From assembly GCF_963675165.1 (NCBI RefSeq), contig NC_087385.1, positions 532,001 through 596,000 on the forward strand: a DNA stretch of 64,000 bases, written 5' to 3'. The notes beneath the pieces were generated by a model that saw nothing but the letters and a program-made list of their open reading frames with translations, was not told the DNA's origin and made no database searches. Below, piece by piece: positions 11,901 through 24,180 of this stretch. The position numbers and the translations under genes were made by a program. Source of the stretch: Halichondria panicea (taxonomy: Eukaryota; Porifera; Demospongiae; Suberitida; Halichondriidae). Within the stretch, counting starts at the first letter, position 1; each line of letters starts with the position of its first letter.

Positions 11901-14509
11901 CTGCCCACGTTTGAACTCTGCTCATATAGGAGTTGCATGCCCTCTCTTCTTTTATACGCCCTTGATTATACCTTGTGGGGTATATATAGACAGATAGCGA
12001 GGAAGGGGGGAGAGAGTGTGGTAGATATATGTGTGTATAGCTATAATTACCAGAGAGCTAAAACATGTACAGTTGTATACACAGCTCACTTTCTGAGTGG
12101 GTTGACGATTCCCTTCCAGAGCATGTTACTGAAGGCCTGTCTGTTGATGTCAGTAGTGCTGTAACTATCTTCCAGGAACATGTCATCAAAGATATCGCTG
12201 AGGGCAAATAATCCAAAGAGAGTGGAGTCCAGGTAGCAGGAGTTCTGGTGACCCTGGATACCCTTCTGATCACCCACGTAGTGGCGTGGGGGTGGCACTG
12301 TTGTTTGATCAACGTTCTCTTCGAATGGCACTTGTAGAGCTGTAGTGGAGGCAATAAATAAAGTGATGATATGACAATTAACACACGGTTAATGCCGGCT
12401 TGTGCTGAGAATCCATGAGCAGGTGCTGAGTCAGCAAATCTCTGGTCAGATAGGAGACGAGCCACTGGATAGAAGGTTGCCCTGCCATAGCCACATTGGA
12501 AGTAACGGACGCCATTCAACTCTCCATCTCCACAACGATCAGCATACTCCTCCTGTACATAGTAACCTAGCTGTTAACAACTTTGCTGTAATTAAAACTC
12601 ACCAGCTCAATCCCTGCCACTAGCTCCTGTTCGCCAGGGAGGTTCCCAATCCACCTCACAATCCCGTACCAGGGGTTTTGAGAGCCACCGAACTGAACAG
12701 CAGAGCTTTTGGAGATGTTCATAGGAGCAACAGGGAGTGGGAGTGGCTGTCTCGAGGGGGCATATCCACGCTGGTCAGGACGGAGTACTGTGACAGGGCA
12801 GAAGAATCCTCGGCCGTACTTGCAAGAGAAACACCTCGTCCCCTTCCAGGTACCATCAGTACAGCCATCCATATCCTCCTCCTATACAGGCATAACACAT
12901 ACATGTACAAATATCAAACAACTACAAGTGGCAACTTACCAACTCCAGTCCAACAATCAGTCCACTGACTTGAGGGAAGTTACCCATCCAGCGAATCTCA
13001 CCGTATCGAGGTGGGTCAGAAAACTCAACTCGAGAGCCAATTACAAACTGATGCTTGGTAGAATCCTGAGATTCAGGAGCAATGACTATCACATCAGGCT
13101 GCTTGTTGCCAGCCCCAGGCATGATGTCATAGATGGCTGGCGGACGACTCTCAGAGTGATGGCTGTCGGGTAGATCGACACAGGAGCCAGAAGGGTATAC
13201 AACTCTAACAACTTTCATTCTCTCATGCAGACGTGCTATTGCCTCTTCTTTTCTCTGCCTCTCTTCAACTCTCCTCTGTTTTCCCTCCATTTCTGTTTGA
13301 ACCAGTTCCTCGGGAACAACAAGTTTGCCGTGTTTCGAGCTTTCACATCTAAAGTTTGAACTTAATCCAGTCACAGTAATAAGAAAGTCACCTCTTTGGA
13401 TGGGAATATCCTGCAAAAATAGATTAGGATTATTGTTAAACTCAACAAGTAGCTAGGTATGTATATTAAATAGAACATCTTATGCCTCTCAGAGAGGACC
13501 AGCAGCAAGTACTCACTCTCAAGGACATAATAATAGTGGGTCTCACAGCAGACGACGGTACGTACCGTTTCAATTCCGACGGCATTCACTTTACCACCAT
13601 CAGTATTGGCTATTCCAGTCCACCTCACTGTGCCATGAATGGGGACTTGATCCTTGTTGTGAGTTACCACTCTGTCTCCTTTGTGAAAGCGAAAGCCACT
13701 GTTCGTGTGTCCTTGAGTGTGAGTATTTGCTGCTAGTCCTACCTGAGAGGTATTTGCTCTGCCACCTGGCGAATTCTGTGATTTGCCTTCACTATCTGTC
13801 TTCAGACCCAATCGAGAGAGCACTTGGTGAGGTAGGGTGGCTTTTGTGGGTTGAGCAGTCGGTCTTCTTGTTGGACGGAAGTTGAGCCTCTCCAGGGATA
13901 CAAACATCCCACAGTTCTCATCGCAAATGAAAAGTTGACGATCGTGGAAGACGCCATTGGTGGACCCTGACCCTCGATACTTATCCTCCTAAGGAAAGAC
14001 AAACAGTTCACTATTGGATAATCAGACACCGTTAATAAACGTACCGTGAATTCTATTCCAAACTTAATCCCCGTCTCTCCCGGTAGAGTTCCAATCCACC
14101 TCACCACAGCTTGACAACCGGTGTTAGCGATGGCTTCTTTAGTTGGTAATGCAACATACACAGTGTCACCCAGTCTCAAATTTGAGCCCAATTCATGATT
14201 GTCACTAATGAACGCATCGTATCGTGCTCCTAACGTTGATATTCCACTGAGCAACTTGAACTCGTAGTTAGTGAGTGGGGCAATGTCACATTCAGAGCAG
14301 TACAAGGTGATGTCTTCATTGTACACACTGTAGTTGTGAGCTGGTTTACCATCAGCCCCGGATGTGGTGTCTTTAGGTGGGAGGGCAATAAGAAGAGATC
14401 CTCTAAGGACAGATACATTCTTCTTCCTGAATGCCGTAAGTAGGGATCCACTCTTCTCCCCCTGGGCATCCTTCAGCAGGAGAGCTTCTTTGCCAACAGT
14501 GCCAGCCAT
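8982..14509 (-). CDS. G4: CYLD-like deubiquitinase / TKL-like kinase fusion, four CAP-Gly domains, appears intact
   Basis: Thirteen exons (14045-14509, 13566-13988, 12940-13410, 12603-12881, 12387-12552, 12090-12339, 11597-11676, 11473-11539, 11295-11424, 11126-11234, 10524-10820, 10257-10466, 8982-10207) keep phase throughout and give 1390 residues. The start MAGTVGK is the beta-type N-terminus. Each of four CAP-Gly domains is split by an intron: GVVRWIG-like first half, then an SDG/TDG second half. The USP has the Cys at about residue 636 (GIQGHQNSC), a beta-type B-box (CMICG, CSKC, CTTCC), ETSHYVC with the catalytic His, and WLFFDSMA with the likely acidic residue. After a shortened linker come a Gln-rich coiled coil and a type I kinase (GHGAWGSV, VAVK, HRDVSAPN, DFG, AAPET). 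Domain order up to the kinase matches animal CYLD, which cuts K63/M1 ubiquitin chains. No lesion was seen. Confidence 0.87.
10833..11078. mobile_element. hAT-like MITE in intron before the B-box exon (G4 copy)
   Basis: Terminal inverted repeats CAGGGTTTCATCTAG and CTAGATGAAACCCTG enclose about 246 bp, with GAAGT on both sides as a possible target duplication. The same element in the same intron is seen in G6, G8 and G11 but not in G7, where ggagaaaagtatgtagc runs on without interruption and serves as the empty site. Confidence 0.7.
11746..11964. mobile_element. MITE in a G4 intron with an empty site in paralogues
   Basis: Inverted arms begin gcaagggcgtataaaagaag and end cttcttttatacgcccttg, around a core with matching inverted pieces (gcacacattcctc). 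ATTATA flanks both ends. The paralogous introns near 27330, 42005 and 62350 read ataattatactttgtgggg without the element, so this is a clean insertion of about 218 bp with target duplication. Confidence 0.8.
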
Positions 14510-14642
14510 TGAGTATATATAATTATATATATAATTATGTAGAAAACTTGTCTCGCGAGCAGCCGTCTAATGCAGAAGGTTAAGCTCGAGCTCGAGCATG
14601 GCTAGCTACGTACGTACATGTAGCTAGCTAGCTAATAGTTAT

Positions 14643-15200
14643 ATCCGACTAGAAAAACATTTGCAATGTGAAAAATTGCTAGGATTGGCCAGGGGAACCA
14701 CAAAAAAGCGTGGGAACAAGAAATCAGACGAGAGCATAACTCCAATCCGTTACAACGTCAATCACATGTATACTGGTAGTTTTCCCATGTTTTCCCAGCC
14801 AATATGCCACGCAATTTTTACTGGTGGAGTGATGACCAATCCCTATATATATTTATTATACATATACATTTTAGAATGTGGGACACATAATCATGATGAT
14901 TTGTGATGAATTGATGTTCCTAATACATGCAGTGTTGAGCACAGGTACACACAGTCCATCCATGCGTAGTAACATGCACGGACCGTACTGGTGACTGCAT
15001 GGAATGATGTGGTGGATGGAAGCTGATAGGTGGATCTGGAACACAGTCTATTATTTAATATACTATGTATTGTACATGTTCATGACGTTGTAACGGATTG
15101 GAGTTATGCTCTCGTCTGATTTCTTGTTCCCACGCTTTTTTGTGGTTCCCCTGGCCAATCCTAGCAATTTTTCACATTGCAAATGTTTTTCTAGTCGGAT
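14643..15200. mobile_element. Fold-back element with perfect 118-bp terminal inverted repeats
   Basis: 14643-14760 and 15083-15200 are exact reverse complements over 118 bp by eye, starting atccgactagaaaaacattt. The 322-bp interior is AT-rich and shows no transposase frame. Perfect arms suggest recent movement or repair by conversion. No clear target duplication was seen. Confidence 0.8.
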
Positions 15201-16115
15201 TCCCTTTCTTTTTCAGTACAGTTTACGTATCATGACATGCATAAGTGGAACGTCAAGAGGCAGTACAAGAAGAGAAGACAGGACTAATCAGATATCTTCT
15301 CGAATATCTCTGGACTAATAATTATAGTATAATGAGTAATAATTTATTGCTTGATAATTATGTTGAATTTGCGAATCAGTATTAAATGACAGCCATTTTA
15401 AGAGCATGATATCTAGCCAGTGCATATAGCATGCCTGTCAGAGAAAGGGAGCTAGAGCTGAACAGTGTGAAGAAAAGGAACACCTCAGGCTCTGGAAAAG
15501 CACTGCTGCACTGATTTTAGGCGCACGGTTTATTAGCCACGCCTATCTATTATTATTGGCCACAACGCAATTGCTGAGTCATTAAAGATGGCGGAATTGT
15601 CTAGGTAAGAGAAATAGAGACTGAGAGGTCATCTGCCTCGTGGAAGCAATCGCAAATCTGAAGAAGCGCTTTGTAATCCAGGTTGTAGTCGTTTGGAAAC
15701 CCTGTGCAGAATGTCCTGGAGATGGCTGTACTTGGAGTAAATGCTGGGCAAGAAACTTACTTACTTACTCACTTACTTACTTAGTCAGTCAGACAAAGAG
15801 CGGTGAAACTTCGAAATAGTGCAATTTTTAAAATGAAAATATTCATTCATTAAAATGTTTATGGATTATAAAATGAGAGATACAAAGAGAGAAAAGGCTA
15901 AATAAACTATCTGTTCAGCCAGTTTCTTGATGTGGCCTTTCCCTGCAGAGATAGAACAGTTTGAACATGAGTCAAAATAATTGAAATATTGCTAAACACG
16001 GGCAAACCCACTGCCAATCCTATGTAAAACCTACTGGTTTTACTAATAATTGCAAATGGAATGGTAATGATCATCAATCTTCATAGTGCATGAAAAAATG
16101 TCACAGACAAATCAA
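15201..16115. other. Spacer between the fold-back element and G5, with an ACTT repeat
   Basis: Holds a short ACTT microsatellite (about 15749-15790) and otherwise AT-rich sequence. The conserved ggtaatgatcatc block near 16060 belongs to the G5 3' flank. No gene was supported. Confidence 0.5.
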
Positions 16116-19100
16116 TTACTGAGATGGTAGCTTATTAAGTTTTTCAAGTACTTGGGTCATTGATAGTCTATTGTCTGGTTGGCTCTCGACGCAGGCTGCT
16201 ATGATATCGTACACTTGTTCCCACTTACTCTTGATACGTAATAGTATTGCTCTTCTGTTCTCAGGGGAAGGCATCTCCTTGGCAATGGCCTCAGCTAGGA
16301 GGTAGCCGTAACTGTACACATCAATCTTTGTAGTTTGTTTCGGAAGGGGATCGTCCAGATTAGATGGTGGGAAGGTTTCGGGGGCAGCATACACAATGGC
16401 ACCAGGAGCTGCTGTCTTGCAGCTTTTAGCCAGATTGGCTGATCCAAAGTCGGATAGTTTTGCCTTCCAAACTCCTGGGTGTATTTGCTGGAGGAGGACG
16501 TTGGGAGCACTCATATCACGGTGGATGATGGGCTCTTGATGCTCGTGGAGGTAGTGGAGGGCATAAGCCACCTCTCGAAATATCGATAGCAAAGCATCCT
16601 TTTGGAAATTGACAATTTTCCTTTCGTAAGCGGATCGAAGGTCAGTGTCGAGAAACTCCAGAACAAGCAGAGGTGAGTCAGTACCTCTCTCCACACCAGC
16701 GTCCACTACAGCAGCAATCAGTCGCACCAGGTTGGGGTGTTGAACATGAGCCATGATTCGAATCTCTCTTTTGAGCAGATCAATTGTGTGTTTGTGGAGT
16801 ATTTTTGTGTGTGCACACTTTACTGCTACTTGCTGACCACGAAACAACCCTCGACACACTGATCCCCAAGCACCATGTCCTAGGTTGTCTTGTAACACAA
16901 CTTCTTGTCTTCGTACATTCCACGAGTCTTGGTCTAGTCGCGGAATTTGGAGTTTAGAAAACTTTGACTGATTTGTTTTGCTTTCTGCCACTTCTAGCCT
17001 TCGTTGCAAGTTCTGAGCCTGTTGTTGGTAGCGCTGTGATTGAGCTTCAAGGTGTTGCTTTTGCCTTTCTAGCTGGCGCTTTTTGTTATCTAATTGGTGC
17101 TTTTCCATTTTGTGAAGTTGTATTTGCTCTTCTTTCTCGGCCATTTCTTGAGAGGTGGTACGTTCTCGCTCATTGTATCGTTGTAACAACTGTTGCTTTT
17201 CAGCTTCAAATAGTTGAGACTGCTCGGCCTGATTGGTTTCGATTCTCTGTTGAAGATTTCTGTTTTCTGCCTGAAGAGAAGTGTTTTCTTGTTTAAGCTC
17301 CTCTATGACATCATCTTTGCTCTCCATTGGCTTGGGTACTGTTGGGACAACACCTACATGTATTGATTGTATACTCAGCATGAAATGAACACTTACCTTC
17401 ACTGACAATAGAGCAAGGCTCTCTGACTGGACTCAGATGATACTCCTCTTCACCATCACTATCTCCATACAATGCGGCATCACGCTGAACATAGACACAC
17501 ATGTAGATGTCTTGAGTGAATCGTCGGACCAACTCTGGTAGCTCTCTTGGTGGTGTACTGAACAGCTTATCCCTGCCTCTGACATCACTGTACACCCACT
17601 CATTCAGCTCACGAGTGCAGTCAGTCACACATGGAACGTTGTTCATGTCACCTGTACACATAATAATTATATGTAAACAAGTGAAGACATCTATTAGTGC
17701 AGGCTGACTCACATTGCTTGTCTGCCATACTGTCAAAGAAGATCCACTTCTTCTCAAGGTCATCCCTTGGGTCTCTAGTGAAGCAGACGTAGTGACTGGT
17801 CTCAATGCAGATCACAGAGAGGAGGTCCAACTGTGCCAGCTCGGGACTATCCGCTGGAGTAGCAGCAACAACAACAGCAGTTAGCCTATGATTAGCTCTG
17901 TCCTTGTAAGAGGGGTTGCTATGGTAGAGGTCAGAGCAGCGCTGGCAGTAGTGGGTGAACTGCTGCTGACTGAGAGGACCACAACTCTCACACTTGATAA
18001 CTGACTCCTCCCCACACGAATGGCAGGGTGGAGCTGGAGCTGTGATGGGAAAATAATTACTGTACAAGATACAAGGACACTCTGAAACCTTTTTTGTCTG
18101 TGTCAGTCAACTCTCTGATGTCCAATTTCAGCTCTGGAATAATCCCCCGGTTTGTTCTTTCGAACTGGGGAACTGCAATCAGAAGTTTTGAGGGAACCTG
18201 ACAAAACAGTGCACATGTAAATTTGAGGGCCCAGTAAGAGTCTACAGTATAGTACTATACCTTTGTGAATGAGATGTACTGCTTTAGGAACATTCTCCTG
18301 AGTAGATCTCCCACAGTGGGTAGTCTGAGGTTTGGTTTGGGCTTTGGGAACATTTTTTTTATGAGGTTTTTCATAGTGGGTACTATGGGGTTTGAGTCGT
18401 GCTCCACAAACAGTTGGACAAAGAACTCTTGCTCCACACCAAACGGACGTCTGTATAATTATGTATTACGTACTACCCTGAGCATAATTAGACATAATTA
18501 TACCATAATATAATTATAACGGGAAATATTCACGGGTGCAAATTTTCGCTATTTGGCTCCATAGCCCTCAGCAGAAATTTTCGTGCGTTCTAATATTCCC
18601 GGTTCAATGCCAGGAAACCACACCCACCAATAGCTTTGATGCGAAATACCGGTGCATGGAACTTTTTCCCAGTTTTAATTTTCGCGTTAACTGTCAGCCC
18701 TCGAAAAATGTGAAATTTTACACCTCACGAAAACTTCCCGCTATGCGGTACCTGATGGAGATGAATGGCCTCGTGTGTAGCATGTGTTTGAAGAGCATGT
18801 TCAGAAACTCCTCAGGATCTGTATACAGGGAACATTACAGTCAACGTACACTATAAACTGCCAATACCTTTCTCCTTCTCAGTGATTCCCTCCATCTTCC
18901 CGAGTTCATCCAGAGCATTTCTCATCTTCACCACTGACTCAAACCTCACCATACCATTCCTGAAACAGATACATGTTCGTTAGAGATAATATCAAAAATT
19001 CCCTCTATTATCTCTATTATATGCCGTATAATAGAGGGAAGTTTTTGTGTGGTGAAAATTTTCGCGTTTTTTGAGGGCAGAGAAAATTAAAATCGGGATA

Positions 19101-21521
19101 AACTCCCACAACTGGTATTTCACATGCAAAGCTATTGATGGGTGTGGTTTCCTAGCATTGAAACGCGAACATTAGAACCCACGAAAATTTCTGCTGAGGG
19201 CTCTGAAGCCAAATAGCGAAAATGTTGCATCCGCGAAAACTTCCCGCTATACGGTACTATAAAATGTGGATACTTTCTGAGAGGATTGACGATTCCCTTC
19301 CACAGTAGGTTGGCAACACGTTTCCTGTTCTGGTCAGTAGTGATGGATTGGTCTGCTGCCAGGAACATGGAGTCAAAGACATCACTGAGGGCAAACAGAC
19401 CAAAGATGGTGGAGTCCAGGTAGCAGGAGTTCTGGTGACCCTGGATACCACGGTACAATCCAATGTACCTCATCATTTGCTCAGTGGGGTCATTAATGAA
19501 CTGATCTGTTTGCTTCTCCATTGGGATTTGTATAGCTATAGAATACAAAACTCATATACATGTATACACATGAATGCATGGATATATATATAATTATATA
19601 CCAGACATACAGTTGGATAAAGAAGGCCACACCAGCGTACATGTATGTCTACATGCAGGGTACATGAATGCACGCTCACGATTCTCTATTGATGTGGCAG
19701 CATGTCCAGCTTGTAGTCCAAACCTTTCATCAGGACGGAGGTTAGCCAGTGGGAAATATAACCCTTTACCATGAGCACAGGTAAAGTGCTTCTCTCCTGT
19801 AGTTTTGAGAGTTCCATCAGTACATCCATCCATGTAGTCCTCCTGTGAGCAAATGAAATTAATTATACAATAGACTCTTTACTCACTAGTTCAATCCCTG
19901 CCACCTGACCATCCACTCCAGCTACGCTGCCAGTCCACCTGATCACTCCATAGTGTGGTGGGTCATTGGGGTTTATAGTTGCCACTTGAACAGTTGAACC
20001 CACTGCCAGGTTGTAGGGGTTAGAGCTTCCTACCAAGGCATTGTACTCTTGAGGTACTTGTGGTGGAGCGTTTCGATGTTGCACACGATCGTTGATCTTG
20101 AAGTGATGAGAAGGGGGCTTATCGACAGGTGTATCAAACGTAGAAGAGTTGGCACCTGGTAGAGTAGACTTCTTTAGCTGCTGACGTGTCGCACCATGGA
20201 CACTCTTACTCACGCCTTCCTCATGTGCAACAGCTGCTGGGTCTGCATCGGCTTTTTTATTTTTTTCCTCCGCAGTTTTTCTGGTTTCCTCTGCAGCTTT
20301 CTTTTTGGCTTCCTTTCTCTTAGCCTCTTCAGCATCCTTCAAAGCCTTTTCCTGCTTTGCCATTAACTGTCTCTTACTCAAGCCCTCCTCTCGTGCAGCA
20401 GCTGCTGGGTCTGAAAGGTCAACATCTCTAGCTGGGGGGTTGCTAGTGATGGCCAACTCCTCTCTAAACACAAGGTGCTCAGGGACCACTAAACGTTGAC
20501 CAGGTGTAGTCTTAAATAAGTGAGTTATTCCAGTTAGTGCTTTAGGGAAGAGATTAGTGACAGCAACCCAATCCTGTGTGAAATAGCCATATTAATGAAC
20601 GTAATAGTAGACACAGCACTCACTGTTTCAATCCCTATGTGGTTGGTGTCCAGTATTCTAGTCTGTAAATCTCTACCAATCCAGCGAACAGTTCCACCCA
20701 TGGGTACATTCTTCTTGTTGAAGACCACCACACGATCATTGATCTTGAACATACATGTAGGGGGGTTATCGATAGGTGACCATTGGGTAGAAGAGTTGAC
20801 CCCTGGTGGAGAAAAGCTCTTTAGCTGCTGACGTGTGACACCATGGGGCACTTGGTGAGGTGGTTTAGCAGCTAGCTTATCCAGAGACACAAAGAGACCA
20901 CAGTCTTTATCACACTCAAAATATCTGAATCCCGAAACGAAACCATCACTGATGCCTTTCCCAAGGTAACAAGAATCCTGTAAGAATAATAGTTACTCAT
21001 ACATATAATGATAAGTATATTTATACCTTAATCTCCACTCCAAAGTTCCTCCCTGGTAATGACGCTACGGGTCCAACATGTCTCACTACACCAGCAGACC
21101 AGGTGGGTGCACTTGGATTATCACCAGGGAGCCTTACATGGACCTGGTCACCTCTCTTCAGCTTGCCACCCCATTCCAGCTTACCATCTTCAGAGAACAC
21201 AGTGAATCGATCACAAAGGTTCTCAATAGCTTCCAAAAGCTGTAGATCTCTGCCATTCAGTGGAGACACATGATCGAACTCATCGTCTTCACCACCATAC
21301 AGTGTGACACTGGGGTCTCTTGTGGAGCGAAAGTTGTGAGGTGGTCTTCCATCATCGTGTACTAACCACTCTTGATCTTGTCGGGGAATCTCAGCAAGCA
21401 GTTCACCTCGTAACACTCGAACAGGTTTTGGACCTTCTATTAATATGATCTTCCCTGGAGCCTTCTCTCCTTGGACATCCTTCATTAGAATGTACAGGTA
21501 GTCCGGTATTCTGGATGCCAT
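16116..21521 (-). CDS. G5: CYLD-like deubiquitinase / TKL-like kinase fusion, three CAP-Gly domains, appears intact
   Basis: Twelve exons (21027-21521, 20624-20977, 19887-20573, 19680-19842, 19274-19535, 18868-18959, 18752-18818, 18261-18450, 18089-18197, 17713-18039, 17397-17651, 16116-17353) are phase-consistent and give 1412 residues. I chose MASRIPD as start because paralogues align there; a MLDL start 12 codons upstream is possible. Domains: alpha N-terminus, CAP-Gly 1 (about 120-205), CAP-Gly 2 (about 245-320), an Ala/Lys-rich linker, CAP-Gly 3 (about 455-550), USP with Cys near 604, alpha B-box (about 810-855), ETSHYVC, FFDSMAD, acidic linker, coiled coil (about 1010-1140) and type I kinase with HRDMSAPN and DFG. 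The arrangement up to residue 1000 closely follows animal CYLD (three CAP-Gly, Cys near 600). The exon 18261-18450 carries a 20-residue internal duplication. Confidence 0.88.
18517..18751. mobile_element. CCGTATAGCGGG-family MITE touching the splice donor of a G5 exon
   Basis: The left part begins aacgggaaatattcacgggt and the right end is cgaaaacttcccgctatgcgg. The right terminus abuts the exon 18752-18818 directly, so the donor GTACC consists of the target TA and the first element bases. The same arrangement exists in G10. Confidence 0.7.
19020..19258. mobile_element. CCGTATA-family MITE in the intron after the Cys-box exon of G5
   Basis: Inverted ends gccgtataatagagggaag and cttcccgctatacggta enclose about 239 bp with internal gtgaaaattttcgcg-type motifs. 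It follows a short direct/inverted AT-rich stretch (tccctctattatctctatta). Also present in the duplicate G10. Confidence 0.65.
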
Positions 21522-21602
21522 AGCATGGACAGTGATATATGGAGGTAGATCTAACATTCACCGGATTTAAGTCAAGACATAAAAAAATTATGTGGTAGAT
21601 TT

Positions 21603-22563
21603 CAGGGGCGATCCTAGGATTTAGTCAATGGAGGTGCTCATTGCGTGCGAAGGGCGCAAAATTTAAACCACGCCCACTTCAGGGGTCACTCCCCTTTTGT
21701 CGGCAAAGCCCACTGTTTTCTAGATGATGCACAGTACTGTATATACAACAGGTTAATAATTGTTTTGTGCTTGCCACCTAGTAAAGCCACTACTCCTCAC
21801 ACACACGCAAGTCAAGAAGGTTTATGACCAGAAGCTCAATTCGCCTGGGATGGCAAACTCTAGCCAACTCTTCTTAAGGTATGTCAAATGTCAATGTAAT
21901 CATGTCTACTCTAGTCTCTGTGTATATGTAGAAGTGTAAGTGATGATAAACGTTTGTTCCTTTGCTTGATCTGACGACAGTCTTGATTCTTTTCTTTTCA
22001 GGCCACTAAAAGATTGATCAGCTTACCAGGAGGTGACAGGCAGCGTACAAAGTATGACCACCAGTACCTTGATGTTGAGGAAAAGAGACTTTGTAGTTTA
22101 CATTGCAAACATTGATTATTATTAATTTATTGTACATACATGTAGGCTTAATTATATAATTATACTATACATTCATGTACCTCATGTACCTGGATCTAAG
22201 AACCTTGTTGTGCTGCATGTTGTGAAGCAAGCTCAAGTGTTCTATGTGTTTGATACAGCAAACCACTTCCTGCTGCCTAGCCTTATTATTGAGCCCCTCC
22301 CCACTCTTTACTATGGATATGCCAGTAAATGATTGAAGAAAAGTAAGTTTTTTAGGCCAGCTTAGCTAGCTAGCTAGATTAAAGTTATTGTAACTATCAC
22401 TATTAAGCTGTAGATAGCTGCAGTAAGTGTAGCTTCCTTCTAGCCAGCCAGTGATGGTTGAACTATCTACTTGAGCTTCTCTGAGTCTGGATAGGGTGCT
22501 GGAGCACCAGAGTCTGGATGGGGGTGCTGGAGCACCCTAAGCACCACCCTGTGTACGCCCCTG
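21603..22563. mobile_element. hAT-like non-autonomous element inserted after the segmental duplication
   Basis: Ends are CAGGGGCG and CGCCCCTG, flanked by TAGATTT and TAGATAA. The duplicate copy reads tgtggtagataacccaaacc at 57593-57612 with nothing between, which defines the 961-bp insertion. Inside are short open frames but no transposase that I can recognise. A hAT affiliation rests only on the end sequence and is tentative. Confidence 0.7.
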
Positions 22564-22663
22564 TAGATAACCCAAACCTCACCTAATAATATTTGTGACT
22601 GCAAAACAACAGAAATTACACAAAATCAGGATATTCATGAATTTCTATCTAGCTCTCAATAAA

Positions 22664-24180
22664 TTATAGTTTCAGTTTGACTGGTTTGCCCAGTTGGTCC
22701 AGTTTTGCATTGGTAGACCGTGTTTGAGGTCGTACTGGTGGACTAGATCACATCAGCCACTAGGAAGATCTGCAGTGGAGAGGAGAGAAGAGGGAGGATA
22801 AACAAAACGCTAATCAATGCCACTGGATCAATATGCATTGTGTAGTGCGAGTGTTATGTTTGTTAAACTGAATGCAATAGCACTAAAACAATAATTACAC
22901 GCTAACCATGGGGTTCATAATGTACTCCTGTTACTGACCTGAGCTAGTGAGTAGGTGAGAGTCATGGCAAAGAAGAAGTTAGCGTTAGCACTGCCTGCAT
23001 GGATCCAGAGGTACCAGAGGACAGGACAGAGGAGAGAGGAGCCCAGGAACACGACCACCACCACCACCAGAGTGTAGCGCAGGTCTGCACACAGAGGAGG
23101 GGATACAATACAAATATTCTGCTCATAGTGTTATTTCGGTAGGTGGCAGGAATAAAGTGTATCCAAATAGGGTATTTCGGTAATTTGAAAATGGGAAGAA
23201 TGAAGTTTTAGTATTCATTCCCACACACAGATAATATTATAGCCTAAAACACAAGTCAGACAACAAATTTATTTGACTTGTACATGTATGTATATTCTAT
23301 CCCGATGCACTCACATCTGAATGTGTGTGTCCAGAGTGGCAGGAGTGCTAGTGGGACGGTGAGGTCACCCAGACACGGGTAGGACTTGAACAAGGTCGTC
23401 ACAGAGAGGAGAATATACGTCAGAAACACTGGGTGGTCACTGGAGGAACAAGGGGGGGGGGTTGAGTATCATTATTATTATCAAAAAGAAAGTAATTATA
23501 GAAGCAGAAATGGTCAAAAAATGATTTAGGTATACACAGCCAATATATATTACATGTAACTTGACATTCTTTCTGTAACCCATAAAATCCTAATTCTTCA
23601 AGATATGGAGCTGCAATTAAAAAACCAGCTCCTTAGGCCACACAAACTTAATGACTTGTTTCTCAGGCCCTCGCGCTTCGATTTTTTGCCCCCTCATGGA
23701 TCCTTTTATTTACTCTGCTTACTGGTAATGATCGCCATGTTTAAAATTATCATCTCATCAGATCACATGATGGCTCCTCGTGCCTGCTTGATTAACATGT
23801 ATATGTATTTGTATGTATGCATGTGTATTGTTCCTAAAGATGGTATTTTGTGTACTTTACCTGACATTTAAGGAGGTGTGGCAAATTAAAGGTATGGCCG
23901 GAAGTTTTGCCCCAAAAAAAAAAAAGCCTCATCCCCTCTTTGATTTTTAGTAAATATGCCTGAGAAACAAGTGATGGTATTTAAGGGGGCACGATTTTGA
24001 GGCGAGCTCAACAATTGTTGGTGAGTACTGACCCACCTCTCAGTTTGGTGGATAGAGCTGCAGTGACTGAGAGGTTAGTGAGGGTGATGGTGGAGAAGCC
24101 AGCACAGGTGACTATGGAGTAGGGGTTCAGTAGGTACACCAGAGCAGAGGAGGAACCAAACACCCTCAAAAAATTTAACA
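22664..24180 (-). pseudogene. PIGU pseudogene (GPI transamidase subunit), copy 1
   Basis: On the minus strand, remnants of several PIGU exons are recognisable, including YLLNPYSIVTC (about 24040-24140), the GDL..SYP exon (about 23330-23440), the [15 protein letters not shown] exon (about 22945-23085) and the last exon. Two middle exons ([28 protein letters not shown]) are missing. The last exon lacks 11 bp that are present at 30860-30890, breaking the frame. PIGU is a multi-membrane ER protein that helps attach GPI anchors. This copy cannot encode it. Confidence 0.75.

Noticed and set aside
16116-17651. Kinase exons as separate genes lying downstream of CYLD genes
   Set aside because: The small phase-1 intron between USP and kinase keeps phase in every full member checked, has good GT-AG sites, and is translated through in G9.
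21645-21827. Open frame inside the 961-bp insertion as a transposase
   Set aside because: Only 60 codons with no catalytic motif; the element appears non-autonomous.
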